A stretch of 64,000 nucleotides of DNA from CAZSHG01 sp964606695 [NCBI: uncultured bacterium] (GCA_964606695.1 CAZSHG010000002.1:1-64000), one strand, 5' to 3'; shown: positions 43,162 to 54,233, numbered from the stretch's first letter. The notes: a model not told the origin generated them from the sequence alone. Program-made: numbers and translations.

Positions 43162-45470
43162 GGCGTAGTTTCAATACTATCTTCCATTGAATGATCCACA
43201 TCGCATACTTTCGTTTGTTCAGTTCCCGGGATATACGCTTCTTCGATTTGCACAGGACATCCCGGAGCGGCCAACAAACCGTTGCGTTCGTCGATCCATT
43301 TATATACCAATCCTGAATTCGGCTTTTCGAAATCGCTATACGGCAATCCTTCGTGGGCTAATAGCGCGAAATGTGTCCATATCGGAAGCGCACCGTGGGT
43401 TCCAGTCAGGCCGAGACGTGAATTGTCGTCCAATCCCGCCCATACGGCGGCGGTATATTCCGGCGTGAACCCCACATACCAGCTGTCGTGCTCGTCGTTG
43501 GTGGTTCCGGTCTTACCGGCGGAAGGGCGTGTAAATCCCAGCTCCCGAACATCGTATGCACGCCCGTAATTAACAACACCGTGAAGCATGTGAGTAGCGA
43601 TATAAGCCGCTTCCTCCCGCATTATACGCGTCTCGCCTTTCCCCTTGCGGTAAATCGGCTTTCCGCAATAATCCGTGATTAATTTAACGGCGCCCTTTTC
43701 CGGTTTGAGTCCGCCACGCGGCAACGGCAAACATCCCACAGCCATTTCAAAGGGCGTAACCTCGAACGCACCGAGAGCCAGCGAAGGTTCCGGCTCCAGT
43801 GGGGATTCAATGCCGCAGTCTTGAGCGAGCTCGATTATATTCTCCAATCCGAGTCCCAACGCGAGATTAACGGTTGCCACGTTCTGACTTCGCTCCAACG
43901 CGCGTCGAACGCTGATTTTCCCCGCATATTCATCTATGTAGTTTCGCGGCGACCAGGTGGTATCTTTCACTACGTAAACACTCGGCGTATCCGGCAACAT
44001 CGTCGCGGGCGAATACACATTGCCGCCGTCCGTCCGAAATGGTGATTCAGCCGCGGTCGCGTAAACGAATATCTTGAACGCGCTACCCGATTGCCTGTGA
44101 GCATCCAACGCTCGAACGAACTCAGTCTCTATGTCCGACCTCCCGCCGACAACCGCTACAACAGCGCCGTCTTTCACTCGACAGGCCGCCAGAGCCGACT
44201 GCACCGGATAATTCCCGGTTTCTTCGTCCATGGAATTCGTCCCGGAATCTACCGCCTCGATTGCGCATACCTGCAAATAAGGGTCGAGATAAGTCCAGGC
44301 CGTTATTCCTTTTGCCGTAAGAGCGTTTTCTCCGAGTTTCTCTTCAATTTCGCGTTTTACAAGCTCGATGTAATCCGGATATTGACCCTCGACTCGCTTT
44401 CCTCTCTTCAAGATTACCTCGGCGCTTAGGGCGGAATCTCTTTGACCAGGCGAAATGAAACCGTATTTCAGCATATCGTTTAAGACACCATCCCTGCGTC
44501 TTCTGACCATTCCGGGGTTTTTAAATGGGCTGAAACGCGTGGGAGCAGGGATGATACCAGCCAAAATCGCACATTCGGGCAGTGTCAATTTAGAGAGCTG
44601 TTTATCGAAATAAAACCGCGCCGCCTCTTTGACTCCTACAATGCTGCAAGGCCCTTCCTGGCCAAGATAAATCTGGTTAAGATACAATTCGAGTATTGTC
44701 TCTTTTTCGAACCTGGTTTCCGCCGAAATCGCCCACAGTAATTCCAGGAACTTTCGCCGGAAACTCCTCTCCGGTGTAAGCACCAGATTCTTCATCAATT
44801 GCTGGGTAATCGACGATCCGCCTTGAGTAATTTTCCCCTCGGAAACATTCTGCCGGGCGGCACGGATAATGCCCTCCATGGTAAATCCCCTATGCCTCCA
44901 GAAGGAGTGGTCTTCGGACGCAACTATCGCGTTTATGAGGTTTTGCGGCATTTCTTCGAGTAGCGCGTAATCGGCGAGAATCAGGTCTTCGTCGTAGATC
45001 CTGCCCAATAATATTGGGGGAATTCGTATCGAAGATAATTCGTTCTCGGCGGAATCTCTTATCGATTCAATATTCCATCGGTGGTCGAAGTTTATCTCGC
45101 AAAATCCGCTGTATGAATACCCGTCGGGATATTCGAACTCCGGCAGAATTAGCCAGCAGATATAATCTCCCAGAGCAAACTGTAATTCTCCTGCGGGATC
45201 GGCTACCTCTTCGAAATGATGACCGTTCAGGGTCATTCGGAACCTGTGGGGAGGAATTTGTTGCCCGGGACACATCTCCGTCCAGTCGGAATAGACCAGA
45301 CCGGGGAATTTCCAAGTCTTGCGGTCGTAATTATGAGATGTAATTGCCTCGAAAGTCGCGACCGTCTCGGAACGAAACCAGAGGAACAATAGAAGGCACA
45401 CGAGTATCGTAATCAGAAGGGCTTTTAATATACCCAAATGTCTAATTCTGTTGATATGGCGAAGCTTCAT
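43158..45470 (-). CDS. Bifunctional penicillin-binding protein, PBP1B-like
   Basis: This murein synthase has 770 residues. An N-terminal membrane anchor (about 12-32) is followed by a region resembling the UB2H domain of PBP1B. A GT51 glycosyltransferase domain follows, with catalytic Glu near 185 in ASEDHSFWRHRGF and QGGSSITQQL. The transpeptidase domain has SAFK (Ser near 462), SQN and KTGTT near 652. It overlaps the end of the PorV/OmpA-like gene by 29 bp. The ribosome site is weak, suggesting translational coupling. Confidence 0.93.
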   Translation of the reverse strand: MKLRHINRIRHLGILKALLITILVCLLLFLWFRSETVATFEAITSHNYDRKTWKFPGLVYSDWTEMCPGQQIPPHRFRMTLNGHHFEEVADPAGELQFALGDYICWLILPEFEYPDGYSYSGFCEINFDHRWNIESIRDSAENELSSIRIPPILLGRIYDEDLILADYALLEEMPQNLINAIVASEDHSFWRHRGFTMEGIIRAARQNVSEGKITQGGSSITQQLMKNLVLTPERSFRRKFLELLWAISAETRFEKETILELYLNQIYLGQEGPCSIVGVKEAARFYFDKQLSKLTLPECAILAGIIPAPTRFSPFKNPGMVRRRRDGVLNDMLKYGFISPGQRDSALSAEVILKRGKRVEGQYPDYIELVKREIEEKLGENALTAKGITAWTYLDPYLQVCAIEAVDSGTNSMDEETGNYPVQSALAACRVKDGAVVAVVGGRSDIETEFVRALDAHRQSGSAFKIFVYATAAESPFRTDGGNVYSPATMLPDTPSVYVVKDTTWSPRNYIDEYAGKISVRRALERSQNVATVNLALGLGLENIIELAQDCGIESPLEPEPSLALGAFEVTPFEMAVGCLPLPRGGLKPEKGAVKLITDYCGKPIYRKGKGETRIMREEAAYIATHMLHGVVNYGRAYDVRELGFTRPSAGKTGTTNDEHDSWYVGFTPEYTAAVWAGLDDNSRLGLTGTHGALPIWTHFALLAHEGLPYSDFEKPNSGLVYKWIDERNGLLAAPGCPVQIEEAYIPGTEQTKVCDVDHSMEDSIETTP

Positions 45471-48300
45471 CTACACTGTATTCCACAGTCACGCGACGGT
45501 TGACGGTTCGTCCACGAGACGTTTCGTTATCTCCGAGGACGACCGATAAACCGCTTGCGGAAATACTCTGCACCGTATAAGGTCTTGTCGCGCCGTAACC
45601 AGTAGATCCTATCGTCGCGTCCTCGCCGGCAAGCCACGAATCCAATTCTGCGGGCTTTGCAATCCCAAGATGGTGCATCATATATAGCCTTAGCACTTTC
45701 AATTCGCGGTTTGCGCGTCGTTCCGAAAGTTGCTGATTGTATGGTTGCGTTCCGATTGCATCTGTGTGACCGGCGAGTTGTGCGCCCGGTCGCCTGTCGT
45801 TCTTGGCCTGAATGATGATATCGTAAGCGAGACCGTCGAGTCTGCTTTCGAGAAAATGACTGGTGGGAGCCGCCTCGTCGAACACGAATTGCACGACGAG
45901 CAATTTACTGATTCGACGGATGATATTGCGCACGGAAACCTTCATCCTTCCCTGCTTCCCTTCGGAACGATAGATCAGAGGTTGCCCGGCGATATAAACG
46001 ATCCCACGGATTCTCGCCCACGAATCGGGTGTCAACAGATGTCCGCCCTCGTCCTTCCAATCCCAGCGAACGTTCTTAGGAGGCAATCCCCTTCCACAGA
46101 AGACATTTCGAATAAAATTCCCCCCCGGCGAAATAATATCCACGCGACTGCTATCGACCGATACGCCTTTGAAACCGGTTGGAGTTACCTGAATATTTAC
46201 GTTCTCGGGATCTATGTCCTGATATCCGACTATGCTCGGTAACGAAAGCGTCGGCGACCAGATCAATCCCTCGCCGGAAAATACCGCGCGCACCGTAGGC
46301 CCCTCCCATCCCGGGACGAGGCGTATCTTGCCCGGCAAGATCGTCGGATCGTAATTCATCAGTTTCTCTCTGAGCGCTTCGGCTCTGGAAAGTCCCGCAA
46401 CTGAATCCTCGCCCACTGCGAAACCGCCCTCGATAAGTAGCATAGCGTCGTCGTTGCGTTTGAGTATGGCCAATGTCGAGTCGTCGAATTGAATATCCCC
46501 GGGGACTTCCGTTTGCCCGAGGGGAAGGCTGTATTCCGCGAATACGTCTTTCGTTCCCGGATATTCGACACGGATTTCCGCGCGCCGGTTCTCTTCAGCA
46601 ACCAGCTCCTCCGCGCGGACAACACCCTGCGGCACAATCCTCGGGCGCGGTTCGGCGCACTCTATTTCATTTGCGATGCGAATTCTATCGTCGATAGCGG
46701 GATCAATATCCATAAATTCCATTTTAACAGCCTGCGCGCGACGTATAGCCAATTCCGCTCCGGCCGTGCACGCCACCTCGTCGCTTGGATCGAAAAAACC
46801 CTCGATTACCAATTGCGCATCTGGATTTAGTTTCAAACGTTCGGCGTAGATTTCAAACATCTCTCGTTCGACTGAATCTATTTCCGTTCCGCCCGGTTCG
46901 AAGAAAACAACCGGTAAAAGCGGCATTTCCTCGACCAGATAATCGACACGATCTACCCAACCCTTACGCTGGTCGATTGTGAATTCCATATTTCCCATAA
47001 AAATGACGTTTACGGGCATTAGCGCGACGTTATTATCCTCTTTGCGTTCCACGATATTGCCGTTTATTTCCGGCAACTTGCGTCCGTCGTCATCGACTGT
47101 CATACGGAGATTATAAGTCCCCTCCGATTTTGGCGTCCAGGGCCAGGTCAGCATAACCACGCTATCCGGCGGCAGTCCATCCAGATATTTCACTGGATAA
47201 ATAATCTTCCAATCGCCCAATGAATCCTGCACCGCCAAAGACACCGAGAATCCCTCCGACCGTTCCCTGCCGTTATTATACAATTTTCCTACGACCTCGG
47301 TTTTTACATTCGGGATAGCCGGCCCCGCCGGGGTTACTTCTTCCGCTATGAAATCGATAGTTTTCGGTTTGCGTTCGATTCCCCACACCGAAAGGCCAAA
47401 ATGATGGCTAATCGCGCCCGCCTCGGCTAAATCCTTTTCGATTGGATAAACAAAAGCGTAATCGACGTCCAATCCGCCGAACAGCGACCCCGCGTGGAGA
47501 GTCAACCCGATATCGATACCGGTGCCGTCGTAGCCCGCACGAACACGGATGCCTCGCGGCAGATACATCTCGGTGCCCGCTCGAACGCGCATATATTGGT
47601 CTTCATTGATCGTCTCGTTACGCCACACGAAATCCAGACTGGGTTTTAGAAACCAATCGACCGGATAATACACTCCCGCCTGAATTTCCATCGGACGTGT
47701 GCCGTAACCGACCGTGTCCTGAAAGGCCAGATTCGGTTCATTGACGTCCCTTGCGGTTACTCCGAACCACAACTCGCGATAGAAATTCGCCATCAATCCC
47801 AGCGTAATTCCAAAAGCGTCCTCCTGAGTTCCGTCAGCGAAAATGGGATCGAGTCCCTCGTCGTGCCCTTGAAACTGCGACGGTCGGTATCCGGTTTGAT
47901 ACCAGTTCCCTGTTATCCCAAAAGCCATCTTGCGACGAAAGAGCGTGAATTCGGGCGTAACGGTCAAACCGAGTTTGGAATAGTAGCTAACGTCCTGATT
48001 GAGGATATTGAAATTCAGCGCCATACCGCCTAATTCCGGGCGACGGAAAACATAGACGCCTAATCCCCGTTCGATCTTCGACCCCTCAATTCCCCAGGCA
48101 AGTCGGCTGTATCCTGCCGTGAAACAGTTCGACCGGATCAATCCCGCGGCGGCGGGATTCATAACGATCGTGCCGGCATCGTAATATCGTGCGACACCCG
48201 TCAACCCAGCACCGGTCTCCTTAACTCCGAACTCGCCGCCGTCAGCGGAAATCGCCGTGGCAATACCGAAAATTAAAAGTATGAAATATAAACGTTTCAT
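45442..48300 (-). CDS. PorV-like outer-membrane protein with several OmpA-type modules
   Basis: The 952-residue protein has a signal peptide (1-18). A PorV/PorQ-like barrel segment (about 20-310) opens with GVKETGAGLTGVARYYDAGTI. A CARDB-like beta domain (about 325-440) follows. A first OmpA-like module spans about 480-590 and ends ENRRAEIRVEY. A second, weaker one spans about 600-680 (IQFDDSTLAILKRNDD, SRAEALREKL). The C-terminal OmpA module spans about 820-945 (AGHTDAIGTQPYNQQLSERRA) and ends VNRRVTVEY. The modules probably bind peptidoglycan. The fusion of a barrel with several OmpA modules is unusual. Confidence 0.82.
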   Translation of the reverse strand: MKRLYFILLIFGIATAISADGGEFGVKETGAGLTGVARYYDAGTIVMNPAAAGLIRSNCFTAGYSRLAWGIEGSKIERGLGVYVFRRPELGGMALNFNILNQDVSYYSKLGLTVTPEFTLFRRKMAFGITGNWYQTGYRPSQFQGHDEGLDPIFADGTQEDAFGITLGLMANFYRELWFGVTARDVNEPNLAFQDTVGYGTRPMEIQAGVYYPVDWFLKPSLDFVWRNETINEDQYMRVRAGTEMYLPRGIRVRAGYDGTGIDIGLTLHAGSLFGGLDVDYAFVYPIEKDLAEAGAISHHFGLSVWGIERKPKTIDFIAEEVTPAGPAIPNVKTEVVGKLYNNGRERSEGFSVSLAVQDSLGDWKIIYPVKYLDGLPPDSVVMLTWPWTPKSEGTYNLRMTVDDDGRKLPEINGNIVERKEDNNVALMPVNVIFMGNMEFTIDQRKGWVDRVDYLVEEMPLLPVVFFEPGGTEIDSVEREMFEIYAERLKLNPDAQLVIEGFFDPSDEVACTAGAELAIRRAQAVKMEFMDIDPAIDDRIRIANEIECAEPRPRIVPQGVVRAEELVAEENRRAEIRVEYPGTKDVFAEYSLPLGQTEVPGDIQFDDSTLAILKRNDDAMLLIEGGFAVGEDSVAGLSRAEALREKLMNYDPTILPGKIRLVPGWEGPTVRAVFSGEGLIWSPTLSLPSIVGYQDIDPENVNIQVTPTGFKGVSVDSSRVDIISPGGNFIRNVFCGRGLPPKNVRWDWKDEGGHLLTPDSWARIRGIVYIAGQPLIYRSEGKQGRMKVSVRNIIRRISKLLVVQFVFDEAAPTSHFLESRLDGLAYDIIIQAKNDRRPGAQLAGHTDAIGTQPYNQQLSERRANRELKVLRLYMMHHLGIAKPAELDSWLAGEDATIGSTGYGATRPYTVQSISASGLSVVLGDNETSRGRTVNRRVTVEYSVDEASPYQQN

Positions 48301-48320
48301 AGAAACCCTCTTTCCTCTAA

Positions 48321-51300
48321 TTATCTCGCGATGGTTACCGAACCGTGTTTATATAACTTCCCATCGATTCTTATCACCCATAAATATATACCGGGTGGTT
48401 GAGGACGTCCATAGTCGTCTTTGCCATCCCAATTGTATTGCCTTCCACCATAATGCGGTTCTCTCAAGGTGGCGATATACTGCCCTTCCAGCCTGAAGAA
48501 TTTTATTTCCACGTTGCCCGTTCGAGGCAATTCGATTTTGAACTCGTCATAGAAACCGTCGTTATTCGGCGAGAATGGATTTGGCCCGGCGCTGAAATTG
48601 CACATTACAAGCCAGGCGTAGAGCGTATCCACACCGATTGGATATGTGAATCGATCATCGAATATTTTCAACGTATCGACGTAATCGCCGTCGGTTTCGC
48701 CGTATAAATCCAGCTGTATTATAACGCTATCCCCGCCATCAAGAACCGTATCGTCCCAGGCGGATATTTCCATAACCTCGCCCAACGCCAGGGCTAATGA
48801 ATCAGCATAAAGCGTTATCGTATCAGGATTTACAAAAAGCACACTCGATAAAAATACTTCGCCTGCACAAAGAGCTTCCTCCCACAATTCAGGGTTCCAT
48901 TGACCGTGCGATATTGGTTTCTGTTCGAGATACAACGGGAAAAGCGGCACCAGAATAGTATCGCAGGCGAACGATCTGTCGGCGGGATTATCGCAATCGA
49001 AATCGTTATCCCACGCACAAACCCCGACTGTAACCCACTCGCCGTCCACGGGTTCGATACTATCCGATGCCCAAACTCCCGGCGAAAATTCGCCCATCCC
49101 GATCGAATCGGCGTCCGGGGCGAGTTCATCGCCCTCGCTCCAAAGGATATAGGCATCATGAACGCCGCTGGTATCGGCAATAGTCGCCGTAACCACGAAG
49201 GCGATCCCCGTATTAGCCGAACCCGGCGAAAAATCGCTTATTGAGGGGCCGACGGTGTCGTCGTCCAGGATTACAAAACTCCAGACCGTATCGGGGAGGA
49301 TATTCTGCCCGCAAACGACCGCCATATCCGCAAGTCCGGTAATCGACACGTTAATAGTATCGAACTCGCAGAAATCGAGCGAATCCCTGCCGATTATAAT
49401 CGAGTCGCCAAGCCATTCGTAATGAACCGAATCTCCGCTAACTATTATTATAGGCGAGTCGTAGTCGATTCCCGCGGGAAGATCCTGAATAATAATCGAG
49501 ATATATCCAAAGGTGTCGATAACATCCGCAGACGGCGCGTATTCGATAATCTCCGGCGGATCGATGTCTATCGTGATACAGAAATCATAGGGGAACGACA
49601 TCGCGCCGAGAGTATCCTCGACGGTCAACGTCCCGCAAACCGTTGCGCCGTGGTGCCACGATGTATCAGGTGTATAGACAATCGTGCTATCGTCCGGGAA
49701 GGTCAAACGCGGATCCGGCGTGAGAATCTCGATGCCGTTCAACACCAGACGCACCGACGTCGTATCGATCATCTGCGTATCGACCGCGGTGAATTCCAGA
49801 GGACCGTTTGCGCAACTCGTAACCGCGCCGGTTCCGGGCGAAATCATGTCGATAATCGGGCCGTCGATATTCAGAGGATAAATAACGCAATAGACCGTAT
49901 CGTTCGGGCCGCAATACTCGACAAGATCGCTCAAGGCGATACATATCTCGACGCTATCAGGCGTCGGATCTGTCAATAGCGGGTAAAAATCGAAAGCGGC
50001 AAAAGGTTCGCTCCAGTCGAGTTCGTCGTCTGAAGGATAAACCCATATTCCATTCGCGCCGGCGCTATCGACATTCGGCCCCGCGCCGTCGTCAGTAACC
50101 CTTATTTCCAAAGGATCTCCCGGCATCGACAGATATTCGCCCGGCGTAATCGAGAAAACAGCCCACGGCGGTTCGGTATCCAGATACATCTCGCAACAGG
50201 CCGGCAAATCGCCGGCTGAAGCGCCCAGGACATCCGAAACCGAAAGCAGGCAAAAAACTATTGTATCCAAAGCAAAAGGCGAAGACGGGATAAATCCCAA
50301 TTCGTCGAAAGAAGTAGAATAAGTCAGTTCATCATCGCCTGTATCGAAGGTGTCGTCATCGACCGAAACCGTAATCGAAGCCCCGGCCACGCCGTCGCTG
50401 TCTGTAATCGACATGATGAAATTCTGAAGTGTGCACGCTGTCCAACTGCCGCATTCCGGTTCGATGAATTCCCAATCCGGCGGTGAATATTGAATATAAA
50501 AGCTCCAGCAGGATTCGGCCACCGCAGGGCCACAGTAATCGGCATCTTCCAGAATGGACGCACACACGTCGATGGTGTCCCCCGCAGTCCACGAAAGTCC
50601 GGCCAATTCCGTATTGAATGTAATAGTATCGCCCGGTAGATACGCGAATCCGGGATCGTCGTCGGTGTATGTTACGGCCTCGATTTCGATCCAGGCCGAA
50701 TCGCCGTGCTCATAACCGACTATAATCGTTGGCGTTATAGATGCGGAACTCCCACCCGGCCCCGGATAGACATCGAGTATAATCGGCGGGCCCGCCTGAT
50801 AAAATCCCGTCGCGAAATCCGTCAAAACATTGCCCCATCTGTCCTGGGCGAAGATTATCTCGACTTCAACGAACCCCGGCGCGAAGGCGCTGTCCGGGTC
50901 GAAAATCAACGTGTCGCCGGAAATCCGCAAATTCGGGTCGCTAATGCCGTAAATATCCCCGCCGAAATTCACCTGTAATCCGGCAGGATCGATTCCCGAG
51001 GGATCGGTCAGCAGAATTCGCACCTGTTGGGGATCGCAGAGCGTCCAGGTCGAATCCTCGGGCAATATCAAATCCGCTACCGGCGGAGCCGAGTCGATAT
51101 AGAAAACCATCGCCGAAGTGTCGATATTCGGGCATTCCGCCGAATCGCTGATTTCCAGCGTAAGAGAGATCGTGTCGTAATCGGCGAGTCCACTGAAATA
51201 GAAAAACAACGTATCGCCCGCTGATGTATATGGATAGCCCTCCAGAACGACAATGGTCGCCGATGTTATCTCGTCGTGAACAGCAACCAGCGTGGTAACG

Positions 51301-54233
51301 TCCGTAAAGGTCAGCGTCGTTCCCGGCGTGGGGTAAATCCAATCTACAACCGGCGGTTCGTGGTCGAAAACGACGTCCCATTCGGCTATCTCACAAGGGT
51401 TTTCCAGCGAATCCAACAGCGAATTGAAAACCACGTGGAGAGTTTCGCCACTTAAATGTTCGTAATCGATTTCGATATTATCGGCATCCATCGCCAACCG
51501 CGGGTCGTCGTAGTAGAGCGGTTCACCGTCGATTACAATTTCCAATGTCTCCCATAAATAACCGTTGTGGTCATTGACGACTATCACGATGTTCGAATCG
51601 CAACCGTAAGGCGTAAGTTCGTGCGGAGTAATAAGTTCCGCGATCGGTCCTCCGGCTTCTATCGAGAAGCTATAACACGTGTCCAGAATATTCGGGCCGC
51701 AATATTCCGGGTAAGCGTAATCCTCCGCGTGGATGCAGATTTCCACCGTGTCTCCGCCGGTTATGTGAAGCCCCGCTGTCGCCGGATCGAAGGTGAAAAG
51801 GTCGCCGGCAATGGTTAACGCGGAATGATCCCAGCCGTAAGAACCGCCGTCGAAGGTCAGCTCAAAAGCGCCTGAAAGCAATCCGCTGATAGAATCGTTC
51901 ATAACGAATTCCACCGGAGGATCGACTTCGCTAACCGTCTCCCACGGCGCGGGATTGGCGGAATTCAAAACTGGATCGGAATAGTCCATCAAAAAGCCCC
52001 AATAAACCGAATCGATGCTCGAGCCGAGCATGCCCTCGGCATGAACCAGCAGGCATCGGACGCTATCACCGTCCGGCCAGGGAGAATCCGGCTCGAAAAC
52101 AAGTGTGTCGTCTGCACTCAAATAAAGTCGTGAATCGGCAGTGGTATATGGCGTGCCGTTTATCTCAATAAGAATAGTCGAATCGACTATGCCGCCCGGT
52201 GCCCAGAGATATAATTTAATCTCCTGTTCGACACAGGCTACGACCGCGCCCTCCGGCGGATTCGCCACCGGATCCCGGGCGTCGATATAAAAAGTCCAGC
52301 AGAAGGGTGACGCCGCATTGGGAGGACATGTGTCCGGGGCGTCAAACGCTTGAGTAAGACAGATTTCCACCGAATCGACCTCGTCCCAGGCTCCCCCGAC
52401 AGCGGGATCGAAAATCAGATATGGATCCTCCCACCGAAGATTAGATCCATCTACTATGTAGGGAAAACCGTTCACGGTAATCTGCACGCTGGACGGATCG
52501 AGACCGGCGGGATTGTCCTCGATTCGTATTCGAACCTCGCGCAAGGTATCCGCCAAAAGCGAGAATTCCGGCGGCGAAACGGATACTATCTCCGGCCCCT
52601 CCAGATCGATATAGAATCCGAAACGCACGCGGTCGCCTATCGGATTGCCCAGAATATCTTCAGCGTAATAAAGCGATCCCCAAATGTATGAACCATGAGA
52701 CCACGGCGACGGCGGCACGAAACGGAGAGTATCGTTTTCGTAAGTCAATTCCGGATCGTCCAGATTGTAAAAGAACCCGGAAACGCGCACCATTATACTG
52801 TTTTCGTCGATTCCCTCGTCGTCGGCGAGGTAAAACCAGATTTCCTGATCGGCGCAGGCGCTCACTATCCCGCTGTCAGGTAGTATCAGCTCAGCTTCCG
52901 GGGGCGTGTATGGGATGTAGAAAAACCAGGTCGTGTCCAGCCGATTCGTCTCGCATACCGTCACCGAATCGAAGGCGATAACCCGCACGGCTACTGTATC
53001 CCCACCGTGAAGAGGCGGCACCGCGATTGTGTCCATACGGTAGGTATCGCCCGCGAGAGACAATTCGTAATCCGAGAGGCTGAACCAGCTCATCGGGGAA
53101 CCGTCCACCGAGACGCCCGCAAGCGTTGGGCCGTGCATCATCCCGGCAAGGTCGTCCTGAATATCGAAAAATATCTCCGGGTCGAGATCGAGTATCGCCG
53201 AGTTGTGCGCCGGGGTTTCGTTCACAAGATATGGCGGCGTGAAATCCAGGCCGAAGGCGAAATCCAGCGGCGGGTCCATCGCGTTGCCAATTATGTCCGA
53301 TGCGTGGAGAGTCCCGTTTACCGGGCCTTCGGGCAAACCCGATAGATCGAAATACAGATACGGCGGCGACCATTCCAACTCCGTATCCGCAGTAGTCCAG
53401 CTTTCCGCACCAATTTCTATCCTGATCGAATCCTCTTCGACTCCTTCCTCGTCCTCGATTCTGAACCGCGCTGTGGTGTCGATACACGATATCCACGCGC
53501 CATCGTTCGGCCAGACCAGCTCCGCAGTCGGCCCGCCGGAGGGCAACGTAAACCACCAGCATGTATCGCTATGATTGACTCCGCATCCCTCAGCGGAATC
53601 CGCGGCGTAAACACAGACCTCGACCGTATCGCCTCCAGGGAAAAATAATCCCGCCAAACCGGAATAGAAAATAAACGTGTCCGCAATCCACGCGGCATAT
53701 CCTTCGAACAGATCGAATGTATCCCCGTTGATACTGATAAAACAACTATCATGGGTCAATCCCGCCGGATCGCAAACCGCCGCCGAAATCGGCGAATGAG
53801 GATCGGAGACCTCGCCTCCCGTCGGTGGGTAGAGATCGGTGATCTCCGGGCCGGAGAAATCGATGTAGAAGAACCACGAGAAATCTCCCGAATAATTATC
53901 GTCGTAATCCGCGACAGGATTCATCAGGCACCAGATCGAATCGCCGTCGAACACAGGCCTGTGAAGCGGAAAATAATAAAAACTGTCGATCCAGCTGAAG
54001 GTAGATTCGTCTATCGCATGGAACCAATGCGGGAAGTCGTTAATTGTCAAAAGAATAGACCCGCGATCTACCCAGAATTCGCGATCGACGATTATCATCT
54101 CGATAGTGATTTCCGAGCAACTCACATACGCCCCCGAATCCGGCCAGGCCAACTCTACGTATGGCGGGATAGTGTCCTCGGCAAAGGCCGAAAGCACCAA
54201 AATCAAGAATATTAGAGTTAAGGATTTCCGCAC
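48321..54233 (-). CDS. Giant exported protein of alternating Ig-like modules with sorting domain
   Basis: The start is GTG 54233 with GGAGGA 6 bp upstream; the product has 1970 residues. After a signal peptide (1-18) come sixteen Ig-like modules arranged as eight A-B pairs of roughly 200 residues. A modules open like AELVWPNDGAWISC (Cys conserved). B modules open like PEITDLYPP and end like CGVNHSDTCWWF. A further Ig-like unit and a CARDB-like stretch follow. The C-terminus has FSPNNDGFYDEFKIELP and a FlgD/CHU_C-like domain ending HGSVTIAR. It is a probable surface protein, perhaps exported by a type IX-like route (inference). It is acidic and rich in Asp, as expected for calcium-stabilised repeats. 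Confidence 0.88.
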   Translation of the reverse strand: MRKSLTLIFLILVLSAFAEDTIPPYVELAWPDSGAYVSCSEITIEMIIVDREFWVDRGSILLTINDFPHWFHAIDESTFSWIDSFYYFPLHRPVFDGDSIWCLMNPVADYDDNYSGDFSWFFYIDFSGPEITDLYPPTGGEVSDPHSPISAAVCDPAGLTHDSCFISINGDTFDLFEGYAAWIADTFIFYSGLAGLFFPGGDTVEVCVYAADSAEGCGVNHSDTCWWFTLPSGGPTAELVWPNDGAWISCIDTTARFRIEDEEGVEEDSIRIEIGAESWTTADTELEWSPPYLYFDLSGLPEGPVNGTLHASDIIGNAMDPPLDFAFGLDFTPPYLVNETPAHNSAILDLDPEIFFDIQDDLAGMMHGPTLAGVSVDGSPMSWFSLSDYELSLAGDTYRMDTIAVPPLHGGDTVAVRVIAFDSVTVCETNRLDTTWFFYIPYTPPEAELILPDSGIVSACADQEIWFYLADDEGIDENSIMVRVSGFFYNLDDPELTYENDTLRFVPPSPWSHGSYIWGSLYYAEDILGNPIGDRVRFGFYIDLEGPEIVSVSPPEFSLLADTLREVRIRIEDNPAGLDPSSVQITVNGFPYIVDGSNLRWEDPYLIFDPAVGGAWDEVDSVEICLTQAFDAPDTCPPNAASPFCWTFYIDARDPVANPPEGAVVACVEQEIKLYLWAPGGIVDSTILIEINGTPYTTADSRLYLSADDTLVFEPDSPWPDGDSVRCLLVHAEGMLGSSIDSVYWGFLMDYSDPVLNSANPAPWETVSEVDPPVEFVMNDSISGLLSGAFELTFDGGSYGWDHSALTIAGDLFTFDPATAGLHITGGDTVEICIHAEDYAYPEYCGPNILDTCYSFSIEAGGPIAELITPHELTPYGCDSNIVIVVNDHNGYLWETLEIVIDGEPLYYDDPRLAMDADNIEIDYEHLSGETLHVVFNSLLDSLENPCEIAEWDVVFDHEPPVVDWIYPTPGTTLTFTDVTTLVAVHDEITSATIVVLEGYPYTSAGDTLFFYFSGLADYDTISLTLEISDSAECPNIDTSAMVFYIDSAPPVADLILPEDSTWTLCDPQQVRILLTDPSGIDPAGLQVNFGGDIYGISDPNLRISGDTLIFDPDSAFAPGFVEVEIIFAQDRWGNVLTDFATGFYQAGPPIILDVYPGPGGSSASITPTIIVGYEHGDSAWIEIEAVTYTDDDPGFAYLPGDTITFNTELAGLSWTAGDTIDVCASILEDADYCGPAVAESCWSFYIQYSPPDWEFIEPECGSWTACTLQNFIMSITDSDGVAGASITVSVDDDTFDTGDDELTYSTSFDELGFIPSSPFALDTIVFCLLSVSDVLGASAGDLPACCEMYLDTEPPWAVFSITPGEYLSMPGDPLEIRVTDDGAGPNVDSAGANGIWVYPSDDELDWSEPFAAFDFYPLLTDPTPDSVEICIALSDLVEYCGPNDTVYCVIYPLNIDGPIIDMISPGTGAVTSCANGPLEFTAVDTQMIDTTSVRLVLNGIEILTPDPRLTFPDDSTIVYTPDTSWHHGATVCGTLTVEDTLGAMSFPYDFCITIDIDPPEIIEYAPSADVIDTFGYISIIIQDLPAGIDYDSPIIIVSGDSVHYEWLGDSIIIGRDSLDFCEFDTINVSITGLADMAVVCGQNILPDTVWSFVILDDDTVGPSISDFSPGSANTGIAFVVTATIADTSGVHDAYILWSEGDELAPDADSIGMGEFSPGVWASDSIEPVDGEWVTVGVCAWDNDFDCDNPADRSFACDTILVPLFPLYLEQKPISHGQWNPELWEEALCAGEVFLSSVLFVNPDTITLYADSLALALGEVMEISAWDDTVLDGGDSVIIQLDLYGETDGDYVDTLKIFDDRFTYPIGVDTLYAWLVMCNFSAGPNPFSPNNDGFYDEFKIELPRTGNVEIKFFRLEGQYIATLREPHYGGRQYNWDGKDDYGRPQPPGIYLWVIRIDGKLYKHGSVTIAR

